Positions 35,992-44,895 are shown, counted from the first letter of the stretch. The stretch is DNA of 64,000 bases from Verrucomicrobiota bacterium (GCA_023391285.1 JAEWBF010000012.1:1-64000), one strand, 5' to 3'. Program-made: numbers and translations. Notes: a model not told the origin generated them from the letters alone.

Positions 35992-37367
35992 GACAGCGCG
36001 GGGTTGTCCAGCAGAGGCACGCAATCCCCGCGGCCGACTTTTCGTCCCAGCACGCGGCAGGGCGCTCCGTCCGGGATCCGCAGCCACGCTCCGTCGCGCA
36101 AGGAAAGGTTCTGGTAGCGGAACTCGGAATTATCATCGAGCCGGAAGGGGTGGAGCCGTGCCAGCATCTCGTTCATGGCATGGCTTGCAGCGAATCCGTT
36201 CAGGCTGATGACCGCCGGCGCTCCTACCGCCGCTCCACGCACATACCCCTCCTTCTTCAGTGACTCGAACTGGGACGGGTTGGTGCGTCGCATCGCCTCG
36301 GCACCCACTTCGTCGGCGGAGATCACCCCGCGGCTGAGGAGACTGGAGCCGCCCGGGAAAAGGTAATGGATCGCGGCGCAGACTTGGTTCACCCCGCCCT
36401 TACCGTCGGCGTCGATCCGGACCCCAACGTCGAAGTAGGGGATGGTGTAGTAGGTCGAGATTCGGTTCAGCAGTTCCCGGCCATCAGCGGAGTCAAGGCA
36501 GCCCACGACGATGTCGCAGGACGCCAAGTGATGGACGACCTTGGCATGCGCGAGGTCGCTAGGCAGCACGCGCACGACGGTCCCCATGCCGATCGCGGCG
36601 ATCGACCGTTTGAAGAGATTCACCTTCTTGGTCCCGTCACGCGCATGGCGTGCGGTGCTGTTGACGATCCGGTTCAGGTTCCGCCGCTCCACCGAATCCG
36701 GGTCAACGAGCACCAACTCTCCGACACCGAGCCGCGCCAGCATCTCCACCACCCAGCTCCCGGTTCCCGAGCAGCCGACCACCCCAACCCGGAGCGACCC
36801 CAATATCCCCGTGGTCTTGTCGCCGAAAGCCTGCCGGGTGCGTTGCGTCGCTTCATCTGCGCTCGCTATCCCTTCACGGCCAAAGAAGCGGATGTCGTCG
36901 CCGACGACGGTGACCAACGCAGGGCTGAACTTCCCGGCGACCGGGACCGCGCGGGCGAACAGTCGTCCATCGACCGTCATCACGGCGCTCATCCCCGCGA
37001 CCGCACCGTCGGAAATGTTAGTGATCGCCGTGAACACTGCGACGTCGGACTCGTCGTCTCGACCGGAAAACTTCTCAACGCCCTCGGGGTGGCTGTGGAT
37101 CTTCAGGATGGAGCCGCCGCGGCGAATTGCTTCGTTGATGGCTGGCACGGCGAGCTCCACCGGCCAGGTGACAGACGTGGGCGTTCGCTCGCACGCCTCT
37201 TTAGGGATGAAGTGCAGCGTGTGGACGCAGTGGACATCGCGCCCAAACCCGCGTCGGACCCCGCATACCGCTAGCGCGACGCTCTCGAGGCCATCGCCGG
37301 AGACGAGATGCGCCTGAAGGGTGGAACGTTGTTCCTCCGTCATCCTCAGGTGGTGTTGAAGCTTCAT
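35988..37367 (-). CDS. Fused JAB deubiquitinase-like and E1 (ThiF) protein
   Basis: About 459 residues starting MKLQHHLRMTEEQ at an ATGA overlap with the E2-like gene. The N-terminal JAB/MPN domain has the JAMM metal motif HSHPEGVEKFSGRDDESD (about residue 90), typical of isopeptidases. The C-terminal ThiF/E1 domain has the nucleotide-binding VGVVGCSGTGSW (about 194) and VDPDSVERRNLNR (about 220), with several Cys (for example VVGCLDSADG, NQVCAAIHY) as candidate thioester residues. Fusion of JAB and E1 is characteristic of one class of prokaryotic ubiquitin-like pathways. The fused enzyme would mature the Ubl and activate it. Confidence 0.85.
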   Translation of the reverse strand: MKLQHHLRMTEEQRSTLQAHLVSGDGLESVALAVCGVRRGFGRDVHCVHTLHFIPKEACERTPTSVTWPVELAVPAINEAIRRGGSILKIHSHPEGVEKFSGRDDESDVAVFTAITNISDGAVAGMSAVMTVDGRLFARAVPVAGKFSPALVTVVGDDIRFFGREGIASADEATQRTRQAFGDKTTGILGSLRVGVVGCSGTGSWVVEMLARLGVGELVLVDPDSVERRNLNRIVNSTARHARDGTKKVNLFKRSIAAIGMGTVVRVLPSDLAHAKVVHHLASCDIVVGCLDSADGRELLNRISTYYTIPYFDVGVRIDADGKGGVNQVCAAIHYLFPGGSSLLSRGVISADEVGAEAMRRTNPSQFESLKKEGYVRGAAVGAPAVISLNGFAASHAMNEMLARLHPFRLDDNSEFRYQNLSLRDGAWLRIPDGAPCRVLGRKVGRGDCVPLLDNPALS

Positions 37368-37750
37368 GACTGGAGCGCGGCTTCGAGCCAGCGCGATACG
37401 AGGGTTAGATGGGTGCCGATGTTGTGCTCGCCCGCGACCCAAGGGTAGTGGCGCGACCAGCGCTGCCATTCGCGGTTTTCTATCGTTACCTGAACGTGGG
37501 CCTGGCGGATCTGGCCGCCATCGAGGCGTGACAGGTGCGGCAGGAAATACGCCATGTCCAACGGCGCGGTTGCGTAGCCAGCAGGGATCTGGATCGCCAC
37601 CGACCCCTCCCGGACGTTGTAGCCGGCCGGGAAGGGATAGCGCTCGAGGAGCAGCCACCGGTTGCCGCCGTCGACCACGGTCTCCCACGGCGACCCGAGG
37701 CTGTCCAAGTGCGCGACATCCTCCTCCGGCAGTGCGAAGGCGCGACGCAT
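37364..37750 (-). CDS. E2-like protein (prokaryotic E2 family E type)
   Basis: 128 residues. LLLERYPFPAGYN near the start, then a C-terminal WQRWSRHYPW..GEHNIGTHL pattern, agree with the prokaryotic E2 family found beside multiubiquitin and JAB-E1 genes. The translation contains no cysteine at all, so it cannot form the thioester of a classical E2. Two bases separate its ATG from the Ubl gene's stop. It may be a scaffold, or the E1 may do the transfer itself. Confidence 0.7.
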   Translation of the reverse strand: MRRAFALPEEDVAHLDSLGSPWETVVDGGNRWLLLERYPFPAGYNVREGSVAIQIPAGYATAPLDMAYFLPHLSRLDGGQIRQAHVQVTIENREWQRWSRHYPWVAGEHNIGTHLTLVSRWLEAALQS

Positions 37751-37752
37751 GC

Positions 37753-38094
37753 TCAGCCCTCCGTCACCTTCCGAGGAAGGGTGTTGAATCGCTCGATGCC
37801 GGGGGTCGTGAAGTCGACGACGTCGCTCAGTTCGATCGTCTTGACCACCCCGCCGCGCATTTTCTGCGTCAGGATGTAGGCCTCCGGCGGCTGCTTGTTG
37901 GCGATGACGAGAATCTCCCGACCGGTCCGCGTCTCGTGCGGCACGGTGAAGTGATCCTTGTCCACGCGGATGCGGTAGGCCTTGGCCTTGGGAGGAGTCT
38001 TCCCCGCCTTGGCGAATTGCTCGAGGTCGATGACCTCATCAACGGGAAGCTGGCCATCGGTCGCCTGCTTCGGCTTAGTATTGTTGTCGTTCAT
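37753..38094 (-). CDS. Multiubiquitin-family ubiquitin-like protein
   Basis: About 113 residues starting MNDNNTKPKQA. After a polar 35-residue N-terminus, AYRIRVDKDHFTVPHETRTG, then REILVIANKQPPEAYILTQK, VVDFTTPGIERFNTLP follow the multiubiquitin beta-grasp pattern. There is one Ubl domain, not a tandem array. The tail ends KVTEG rather than the usual double Gly. First gene of the four-gene operon and probably its conjugated modifier. The upstream 115 bp is a divergent promoter region shared with a sigma factor gene. Confidence 0.78.
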   Translation of the reverse strand: MNDNNTKPKQATDGQLPVDEVIDLEQFAKAGKTPPKAKAYRIRVDKDHFTVPHETRTGREILVIANKQPPEAYILTQKMRGGVVKTIELSDVVDFTTPGIERFNTLPRKVTEG

Positions 38095-38209
38095 GCTCTG
38101 TGTTTTGTCGGGCGTCATTGCCCTTCCACCTTGAGAACGTAGAGGCGTTCCAAACCCCGTTTTACCCGCCGGCCCAATAGCCCTGAAACGCCCACTCGTT
38201 CTAGGGGTG
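38095..38209. promoter_or_regulatory. Divergent promoter region between Ubl operon and sigma factor gene
   Basis: 115 bp separates the Ubl start (38094) from the sigma factor start (38210). It contains GAACG-TAGAGG-CGTTC at 38135-38150, extending to TTG(A)GAACG/CGTTCCAA with one inserted base. This could be an operator or the binding site of a self-regulating sigma factor. No sigma-70 consensus was found with confidence. Confidence 0.45.
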
Positions 38210-38884
38210 ATGCGCAACATCACTTCCGCTCCAGCCGTGCCGACCGAAGCCTTACAACAACCAGAATCCGATTACGAGGGACTCAACGACGCCGAGCTCG
38301 TCGAGTTCATGGCTGGCGGCGACCAGGAGGCGTGCGCCGTCCTCTTCCAGCGGCACTCGCGCGAGATGGCCTCGTGGCTGGAATTCAAGGTAAAGAATCT
38401 CCTCAACCAGCCCACGGAACACTTCGTCAACGAGACGTTCCTCCGCGCCTTCAAGGCGGCCTCGAAGTTCCGCCTGCCGGCCACGACCCCGCCGGACAAG
38501 GTCACCACGGTGGTGAAACGCTGGCTCTATAAGATCCTCAAAAACGTCTGGCTAGACAGCTTCCGGGCACACGAAGACGAGAAGGGCGAGATCGACGAGA
38601 GCGGCGAGCCGGTGTTCGTCCTCTGCGATCCGGCCAGTCATGAGCCGCCGCCGTCGCGCCGGATCACACTCGTCCAAAGTTTCCTCGCAAACCTAGAACA
38701 AAACGAGCGGGTCCTCCTGACCATGACCGGCTCTTTCTATGACCTCGAAAAGAAATGCGTGCAGATTCCCGACGACATCGTCGTGCCGCTCTGCAAAGCC
38801 ATGGGGCTCACACGCACCTCGCTCCGGGTCCGGCGCTCCCGACTGATGGACGACTTGAAGGCCTACATCCTGGCCAACGAATAG
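38210..38884 (+). CDS. RNA polymerase sigma factor (sigma-70/ECF-like)
   Basis: About 224 residues from ATG preceded by AGGGG. Region 2 pattern: LNDAELVEFMAGGDQEACAV, FQRHSREMASWLEFKVKNLL, FVNETFLRAFKAASKF. The C-terminal part has a region-4-like helix-turn-helix (LLTMTGSFYDLEKK... TRTSLRVRRSRLMDDLKAYI). Divergent from the Ubl operon and followed by a small protein and an ImmA/IrrE peptidase, so it probably controls that operon, perhaps from the shared intergenic inverted repeat. Regulation is inference. Confidence 0.72.
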   Translation: MRNITSAPAVPTEALQQPESDYEGLNDAELVEFMAGGDQEACAVLFQRHSREMASWLEFKVKNLLNQPTEHFVNETFLRAFKAASKFRLPATTPPDKVTTVVKRWLYKILKNVWLDSFRAHEDEKGEIDESGEPVFVLCDPASHEPPPSRRITLVQSFLANLEQNERVLLTMTGSFYDLEKKCVQIPDDIVVPLCKAMGLTRTSLRVRRSRLMDDLKAYILANE

Positions 38885-38926
38885 CCGTCCCACACTTGCC
38901 TCCAACCTCCACGCCTGCTACCGGCC

Positions 38927-39286
38927 ATGAAGAACAATCCTCCAAAGAAACCCGTCTCGAACGCAGATACCGAGCGCGCACTCAACGACGCGCTGCGGCT
39001 CGATGCCTCGGTGTTCCCGCAGACCGACGAAGACATTGAGGCCCTCGAGGCCGAGACCGATCCCACCTTGGCTCCGACGCCCGACGTCATCGCTTTCAAG
39101 AAACTGCTCGCCCAAGGGGGCACGACAAAACCGACACCCAAGACCAACATCGTCAGCTTCGAATCGGCTGAGCACTCGGAAATGTGGGCGATGGCGGCCA
39201 GGAACGGCGCCGAGATCACCCCGGAAGTCCGGGCCAAGATGGCCGCCGCCCGGGCTGCAGCCAAAGCCAAGAAGCAGTCGAAATAA
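38927..39286 (+). CDS. Small charged protein, possible sigma-module partner
   Basis: 119 residues, hydrophilic and likely partly disordered (acidic middle IEALEAETDPT, Ala/Lys-rich tail). No recognised family. Sits 42 bp after the sigma factor and one base before the ImmA/IrrE start. This gene order would suit an anti-sigma-like or repressor substrate cleaved by the peptidase, but nothing in the sequence proves it. Confidence 0.5.
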   Translation: MKNNPPKKPVSNADTERALNDALRLDASVFPQTDEDIEALEAETDPTLAPTPDVIAFKKLLAQGGTTKPTPKTNIVSFESAEHSEMWAMAARNGAEITPEVRAKMAAARAAAKAKKQSK

Positions 39287-39287
39287 G

Positions 39288-40142
39288 ATGGTCAGCGACC
39301 TCCATCCTCGGCGGAAGCGGCTGCTGGCAGACCTTGCCGGCGCCGTGTTCGCCGACGCGGGTGGGCGGATCCAAGTGAATCCGCGGGAAATCATCGACGA
39401 CCTGGAAATCGGATACTCCTTCGACGACTTCGGCGACTGCTTCGACGGGCTGATCGAGCATCGCGACGGCGAATTCCACATCTACTGCAACTCGCGCACG
39501 AACGAATACGAGGAGTCCCCGCGCGCCAGGTTCACCCTGGCACACGAACTCGGCCACTACTTCATCGACGAACACCGAAACCTGCTGGCGGCCGGCAAGA
39601 ATCCCCACGGATCGTCTACGGACGGCCAGGCGAAGTTCCTGGTCGAGCGCGAGGCGAACTACTTCGCCTCGAACCTGCTCATGCCGAAACATGAGCTGCT
39701 GAAACTGATCGGGACCGCCAAGGTGAGCCTCCAGTCGATTCTCGACGCCGGCAGTCACTTCGGGGTCTCCACACAGTCGACGGCGATCCGCTGCATCCAA
39801 GACAGCCAATGCCGCTCGGCCATCATCATGTTCCGGGCCGGCAAGACCCCTTGGCACGAGCTCTCCGTTCCCCTGCAGGCTTCAGGCTTCACCCATCTAC
39901 GCCGCCTTCATGCCGGCCCCCCGCCGGGCGGTGCCTCGAGCAAAGCGTGGGCCTCGAATGCGCCGGGCCTAAGCCAGATTTTCTCCAGCACCTCGACGGC
40001 GTGCACGTGGTTCGGCGGCCACTTCGAGGACAGCGACAAGAACGAGATCATCACCGAGGAGTCGGTGCGCCTGGGAGCGCGCGGCGTCCTGACGCTCCTC
40101 ACCTTCCGGCCAATTCCTCGCACGAACGCCGGCTGGAACTAA
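39288..40142 (+). CDS. ImmA/IrrE-family metallopeptidase
   Basis: About 284 residues. RFTLAHELGHYFIDEHR (about residue 86) contains the HExxH zinc motif and VEREANYFASNLLMP supplies the third ligand region, as in M78 ImmA/IrrE peptidases, which cleave repressors in mobile elements and stress pathways. Start ATG is one base after the previous stop. Likely the protease that triggers the adjacent Ubl or defence operon; target unknown. Confidence 0.82.
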   Translation: MVSDLHPRRKRLLADLAGAVFADAGGRIQVNPREIIDDLEIGYSFDDFGDCFDGLIEHRDGEFHIYCNSRTNEYEESPRARFTLAHELGHYFIDEHRNLLAAGKNPHGSSTDGQAKFLVEREANYFASNLLMPKHELLKLIGTAKVSLQSILDAGSHFGVSTQSTAIRCIQDSQCRSAIIMFRAGKTPWHELSVPLQASGFTHLRRLHAGPPPGGASSKAWASNAPGLSQIFSSTSTACTWFGGHFEDSDKNEIITEESVRLGARGVLTLLTFRPIPRTNAGWN

Positions 40143-40506
40143 CAGCCAATGTGAAGCGCCGCCTTACCAAGCTCGAGGTGGTGAGCGGCGCAATATTGCT
40201 CAGAGTCTTGTTCTCTGACATCGAACCAGCGGCGCTCGGGCTGCCGTAACGACCGGCAGCGGTTCGGGCTCCCTGCCTTCGCGATTGACCGGAGCAGGTA
40301 GGTCGTCCGAGAGCGCTCCCTTCCTCCCGATGTCAGATACTAATCCTCGGCACTCACGACGTGCGTCATCCTGCTCGATTCAAAGGCCGGAAACGAGTAA
40401 TCGCGCGCACGGCATGGTCGGCAAACACAGCCTCTTTGTGGCGAAATGGGTGAACTACGGCGTGACGCAGGATGATTGCTCGCTCGCGGGCGATTGCCTG
40501 CTCCCT
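40143..40506. other. Intergenic region, nothing recognised
   Basis: About 360 bp between convergent genes. I see no gene, RNA or repeat here. Confidence 0.4.
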
Positions 40507-41154
40507 TCAGCACCGGACCGGAGCTGCCCTGCGCCGAGGTCCCCGCGTAAAATCACATCTCCGAATCGCCGCCTCCACGGCCGTCTCATCGGCCTCGAGG
40601 TATTTCTGCGTGATGGAGACGTCGGAATGATGCAGTGCCGCCCGAAGCACCATGATATCGTTGCCGCTGTTACGATACACATTACGCGCCCACGTTTTTC
40701 GGAGGGTGTGCGTCTCCAGGCGGCCATCATTCGTGATATCGGCGCGGGCGAACGCCGCGTGGATGATGCGCCGAGCGGTGTGTCGCGAGAGCGCCCGCGC
40801 CGTTCCGTCGCCGTTTTTCTCGCGAGAAACGAACAGCGGCAGGTCCGGCGTCAGCACCCACCGGCGCCGCATGTGCCCGATCCAGCTTTCGAGCGCGCGT
40901 CGCAATTCGGGGAGGACCGGCACCCAGCGCGTGGTGCCGCGCTTTCCCTTCGGGTGCGGGGGCGCGATACCGACTTTGTCGACAATCGTTTCATCGCGGA
41001 GGACCGAGCCAATCGTGAGCGACAGGATTTCCGAGATGCGAAAACCGGTCATCCACTGCGCGGTGACAAGCGCGCGATCGCGCGGGCCGAGCTCGCGGAC
41101 GGCGCGGAGCAACTGGCGTTCTTCGGAGTGGGAGCGGAGACGGCGACCGGCCAT
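40507..41154 (-). CDS. Short tyrosine recombinase (copy 1)
   Basis: About 215 residues starting MAGRRLRSHSEERQLL. Catalytic elements: GFRISEILSLT (Arg), HTLRKTWARNVYRNSG (H-x-x-R) and HHSDVSITQKYLEA (His and nucleophilic Tyr). The N-terminal core-binding domain usual in integrases is absent, as in short recombinases that act on dedicated sites. A near copy lies at 43791. The repeat at 41261-41300 lies about 107 bp upstream of its start. Confidence 0.8.
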   Translation of the reverse strand: MAGRRLRSHSEERQLLRAVRELGPRDRALVTAQWMTGFRISEILSLTIGSVLRDETIVDKVGIAPPHPKGKRGTTRWVPVLPELRRALESWIGHMRRRWVLTPDLPLFVSREKNGDGTARALSRHTARRIIHAAFARADITNDGRLETHTLRKTWARNVYRNSGNDIMVLRAALHHSDVSITQKYLEADETAVEAAIRRCDFTRGPRRRAAPVRC

Positions 41155-41260
41155 GAAGGAGGAGCGGAGTTGAGGTGACGTTGATCTCCTCCCATCATTT
41201 TCCCTCCTGGCCCAGAGACCCAAACGGCCCGCCTACCCGGACGGCGGTAGGCGGTAGCCA

Positions 41261-41300
41261 GTGCACCGTTGCCCATCTTTTGGCTCATTCTTCCGGGCAA
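41261..41300 (+). repeat. Repeat copy 1: TGCACC...GGCTCA element upstream of recombinase 1
   Basis: GTGCACCGTTGCCCATCTTT then TGGCTCATTCTTCCGGG. The left arm TGCACC is intact; the right arm reads GGCTCA instead of GGTGCA. The other copies are at 44617 and 45658 (both arms perfect) and 14374 (inverted). Confidence 0.6.
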
Positions 41301-41525
41301 CGTGGGATAGCATGCTCAAGGTATGTTTCGCCCAACCTGGAGGCCGGACGATAGTATCGTGACGCCAATTCCTCCTTCCTCCACGAGCGGGGAATTCGAC
41401 CGCTCCAATGACTGGGAATGGGGCGGGATTGTCTACCTCTCATGACATGCATGGAGGCGTCTCGCATAGTAACGTCGGCTTTTTTCATCGAACCACCGCC
41501 CCCATCCGACCATCTTGCCTGACCC

Positions 41526-42446
41526 GTGCGCGCGTTGGATTCCAGCAATGACGCGATTCGAGCTGCGGCAGGGCTCGCGATCTCGCGACTCATCACCGAG
41601 CGTGAGACGAACGTCCTTTCGTGGAACGAAATCAACCGAGGCTTCGGGTTTGGTGATCAGCAGATCCATTTCGCGAGCAAGGCGGTCGGAATCTTCAAGC
41701 CAAAGCAGATCACCGACGGTGTTGCCCTCAGCATCAAGCAGGTTCGGCCATCCCGCGCGGGGCGAGTGGCTCCGTATGATGATCGGGAACTCGCGGATGG
41801 CCTAGTCGCATATCGGCTGGAGAAATCTGGCCGAGACAATGATTACCTCCGTGAGGCGTGGACGCGAAATAGTCCGATCATCTTCTTTCGCGGGATCGCC
41901 GATGGCCTCTACGAAGTGCTGTATCCGGTCTTCGTCCAAACGATCGATTTCGCGAAATCGGAAGCGATAGTCGCGATTGACAGTGCTCCTGCCGTGGAAA
42001 ACACCTCGATGGTCGCGGAGGAGCCGATCGAGCGCTCGTATTCTGTTGGGACGCGAAGGGCACGTCGACACCAGGCGGCTTTTCGTCGCCGCGTTCTTCT
42101 GGCCTACGGGCTTCGCTGCGCTGTTAGCGGGCTACCGCTCACGCGGCTGCTCGAGGCAGCGCACATCATTCCCGATACGCTGGGCGGCGAAGCTTCGGTT
42201 CGAAACGGGATCGCGATGTCGACTCTGCACCACGCCGCCTACGAGGCCGACCTGATCGGTATCGATCCAGACGGCGTGCTCCATGTAAGCGAACAAGTGC
42301 GCGCCACTCGTGATGGTCCATTGCTGGAACACGGCCTCGTCCGGATTGAAGGCCAAAAGCTGCGGTTTCCCGCCTTCGCGCCCCATCAGCCCAATCGAGA
42401 TTTTCTTAGTGTGCGCTTCGACGAGTTTCGTAAGCGCTGGTCGTAG
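41526..42446 (+). CDS. HNH endonuclease, putative modification-dependent restriction enzyme
   Basis: 306 residues from GTG. The C-terminal HNH domain has CAVSGLPLTRLLEAAHIIPD, RNGIAMSTLHHAAYEADLIG, the H-N-H order of the HNH_2 group. The N-terminal half (GIFKPKQ, PYDDRELADGLVAYRLE, SPIIFFRGIADGLYEVLYPV) follows a pattern seen in PUA-like DNA-reading domains of restriction enzymes. This suggests an enzyme that reads modified or specific bases and cuts. It stands alone between the two recombinase genes, with no methylase partner. Confidence 0.7.
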   Translation: MRALDSSNDAIRAAAGLAISRLITERETNVLSWNEINRGFGFGDQQIHFASKAVGIFKPKQITDGVALSIKQVRPSRAGRVAPYDDRELADGLVAYRLEKSGRDNDYLREAWTRNSPIIFFRGIADGLYEVLYPVFVQTIDFAKSEAIVAIDSAPAVENTSMVAEEPIERSYSVGTRRARRHQAAFRRRVLLAYGLRCAVSGLPLTRLLEAAHIIPDTLGGEASVRNGIAMSTLHHAAYEADLIGIDPDGVLHVSEQVRATRDGPLLEHGLVRIEGQKLRFPAFAPHQPNRDFLSVRFDEFRKRWS

Positions 42447-43224
42447 TGCGCCACGACGCTGAATGCTGCGGCAACCGGCGCCGGCAGCAGCAGCAACAGC
42501 TCGGGGAGGGGAGAGGGCGCGGCGCGGCGAACCGGACGTTTTCCTAGATATGTAGGCTTCGGCCGAGGCTGCGCTTCACAGTGTGTTTGTGATCCGAAAT
42601 GAGCATCTCGAGGCTCAGCGAGACGTTGTTGTTGGGCCCAAAGGTTGATGCTCAGGTGGGCCGAGCTCGCTTTGTGAGGCCGGGAACGACGTGCCAGAGA
42701 AGCTCATCTTGTTGTAAGCTGAGTGTCGGTTAGCGCGGGCGTCGGCAAGTTATGCGATCGTCGCCACGTTGGAGTACGAGGCACTGCCATCGGTAGCTCA
42801 GCGATCAAGAACCCAGTCGACCGGAGGGTATGGAACGTTTGGGATTCCTTCACCGGCTGAAAGGCCAGGGAGGCATCAGTTCCCGACTGCTAAAGCCATG
42901 GATCGGCGACTGAGGGGCGCTGAGCACGAGAGGAAGGGAGTATGAGGGGAGCAGCGGCTGTTTCGATAAATCTTGAAAAGAAGGGAAGAGGGTGTCCCCG
43001 AGGTTCCAGCTCAGCGCTCCCTTTTTTCCTGAAAACCTAGCAGATTACAGCTGAATTAGCAATTGTAAATTACTGCAGCAGAACCGATTACTAGACAAGT
43101 TTGGCGATTCTGAGCAACAGCGTTAGCTCCCGCGAAAAATCTTCGTCCACGCCCTTGGCGGAGTGCGTTTCGGGCTCATAGAGCCTCCGGCCGTATCTTT
43201 CGGCCGCAACTCGAATAAAAGCAT
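42447..43224. other. Intergenic region, no recognised feature
   Basis: About 780 bp without a supportable ORF, tRNA or strong hairpin. A patch around 43020-43090 is AT-rich relative to the region. Confidence 0.4.
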
Positions 43225-43746
43225 ATGGAAACCAATGAAACGCAGATAATGATGACCGCTCGTGCCGGACTCGAAAGCCCGGCAGAGTCCGACTCGAAAG
43301 TTCAATCGAAGTCCGCTACCGAATGCTCCGGGGGGACAATCGGAGACGGGCCGACACATCCCAGCCTTGGCCGTTGCTTGGCGGTGCGAGCAGCCCAGGG
43401 ACATCGCTCGAAAGCAGTTCGCGCAGCGGTCCGCTATATCCTTCGTCGCGATCGCCACGAGCATCCGGACGGGGAGAGGGACAATGCCGGGCGGTGGTAT
43501 CCTGCTGTGTCAGAAAACCTCGACACTTCACGCTACCGTTCGCCCAGTCGGGCTTGGCCGTGGAGCTACATGCTCCCGTGTCGCACGCTCGCGCATTGTG
43601 CACAGCTTGAGGACTGCACCGATTTGCTGCTCGCCCGGCGCATTGCGCGGGCGATCGACAAAGCAACTACGTGCGATGATGCGGTCCGAAAATGCCGCGC
43701 ATTGATCAACAAAGCCCAAAAAGCGTCGCTCGGAAAGTCCGAATGA
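43225..43746 (+). CDS. Unknown small protein, probably real
   Basis: 173 residues. The N-terminal half is polar; the rest (GERDNAGRWYPAVSENLDTS, SPSRAWPWSYMLPCRTLAHC, ALINKAQKASLGKSE) has an ordered pattern with a repeated RWYP/AWPWSY theme that looks protein-coding and that I have a weak memory of from other Verrucomicrobiota. No function known. Competing frames on the same stretch read less naturally. Confidence 0.45.
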   Translation: METNETQIMMTARAGLESPAESDSKVQSKSATECSGGTIGDGPTHPSLGRCLAVRAAQGHRSKAVRAAVRYILRRDRHEHPDGERDNAGRWYPAVSENLDTSRYRSPSRAWPWSYMLPCRTLAHCAQLEDCTDLLLARRIARAIDKATTCDDAVRKCRALINKAQKASLGKSE

Positions 43747-43790
43747 ATCGTCTACTCTGAACGCGCATCCCACGCGCTCGAAGCGCTAGC

Positions 43791-44621
43791 CTACGCGCAC
43801 CGCATGGCTGGGCGCTTCGAGCGCAGCGGATCGCCTTTGGGAAACCGTGCAATCGCTCGTGTCTCTTCGCATTTGTATTGTGAGCGACATCGAGAGGCAT
43901 GTGAGCGGCTAAGATCACATCTCCTGATCGCCGCCTCGACAGCATCCTCCTCGGCCTCGAGGTATTTCTGCGTAATCGACACGTCTGAATGATGCAGCGC
44001 CGCCTTCAGCACCATGATGTCGTTTCCGCTGTTGCGATACACATTCCGCGCCCAAGTCTTGCGCAGCGTGTGCGTGCCCAGTCGCCCGTCGTTCGTCACG
44101 CCCGCTTCGGCGAAGGCGCGATGGATGATTCGACGCGCCGTGTGGCGGGTGAGGGGACGAGCGATCCCGTCGGGATTCTCCTCTCGCGAGAGGAAGAGCG
44201 GCAGGTCGGGTGTCAGCACCCAGCGCCGGCGCATGTGCCCGATCACTGATTCGAGCGCACGACGCAATTCTGGGAGGACCGGCACCCAGCGCGTCGTGCC
44301 GCGCTTCCCCTTCATGTGACGCGGAGCGATGCCGATTTTACCGACAACTGTTTCATCGCGGAGGACCGAGCCTACCGTGAGGGACAAAATTTCCGAGATG
44401 CGGAAACCGGTCAGCCACTGTGCGGTGATGAGCGCGCGATTTCGTGGCGGGAGTCCGCGAACGAGGCGGAGCAGCTGACGTTCTTCGGAGTGGGAGAGGG
44501 GGCGGCGGCCGGCCATGGAGTTGAAGAGAGGTCGAGGTTGAGCGGTGGACACCTCGATTATGTCGCGAGAGGGTCGTCGACCCAAGCGACTCGACAACCG
44601 CCTCGGCGGTAATGCATGCAC
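43791..44621 (-). CDS. Short tyrosine recombinase (copy 2)
   Basis: Paralogue of the 40507 gene with most of the sequence shared (MAGRRPLSHSEERQLL..., GFRISEILSLT, HTLRKTWARNVYRNSG, HHSDVSITQKYLEAEE). The core starts at ATG 44516, but the frame extends in phase to GTG 44621, six bases after AAGGAGG inside the repeat at 44617, so the repeat may supply the ribosome-binding site and a 35-residue leader. Copy 1 has a stop in its leader. The C-terminus is longer than copy 1 by about 30 residues and probably read through an eroded end. Confidence 0.78.
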   Translation of the reverse strand: MHALPPRRLSSRLGRRPSRDIIEVSTAQPRPLFNSMAGRRPLSHSEERQLLRLVRGLPPRNRALITAQWLTGFRISEILSLTVGSVLRDETVVGKIGIAPRHMKGKRGTTRWVPVLPELRRALESVIGHMRRRWVLTPDLPLFLSREENPDGIARPLTRHTARRIIHRAFAEAGVTNDGRLGTHTLRKTWARNVYRNSGNDIMVLKAALHHSDVSITQKYLEAEEDAVEAAIRRCDLSRSHASRCRSQYKCEETRAIARFPKGDPLRSKRPAMRCA

Positions 44622-44655
44622 CGTTGCCCTCCTTTTGGTGCACTTGCCCGGGCGG
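44617..44655 (+). repeat. Repeat copy 2: TGCACC-14 nt-GGTGCA element
   Basis: Perfect 6-bp inverted arms with a 14-nt spacer, followed by CTTGCCCGGGCGG. About 36 of 41 bases match copy 3. It overlaps the start of recombinase copy 2. Confidence 0.65.
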
Positions 44656-44895
44656 AATCAGTCGAAGAAAGCCTTTCGTATGGCCCCAACGGGCGTGAGC
44701 CCGGAACGCGTCGACTGCGGGAAAAGATGCGGAGAGACAGCCAAAGGTTTCGGCCAGTTCGGTCGGGCTAGCGCCTGATTCACGATCCTGCGCAGATTCT
44801 ATAGGGTCTCTCCGGCTAACCCGACCGCGAGGCGCGGGGGCGGACAACAAACTTTCGATGACAATCGCTAAACTTACCGCTCTAACGGCGGGTCA

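Noticed and set aside
40285..41178. 297-codon plus-strand frame
   Set aside because: Antisense to the recombinase copy 1, whose catalytic motifs are clear.
40507..44621. Integron integrase (IntI) identity for the short recombinases
   Set aside because: They lack the N-terminal domain and I see no IntI-specific insertion; they look like a separate short recombinase family.
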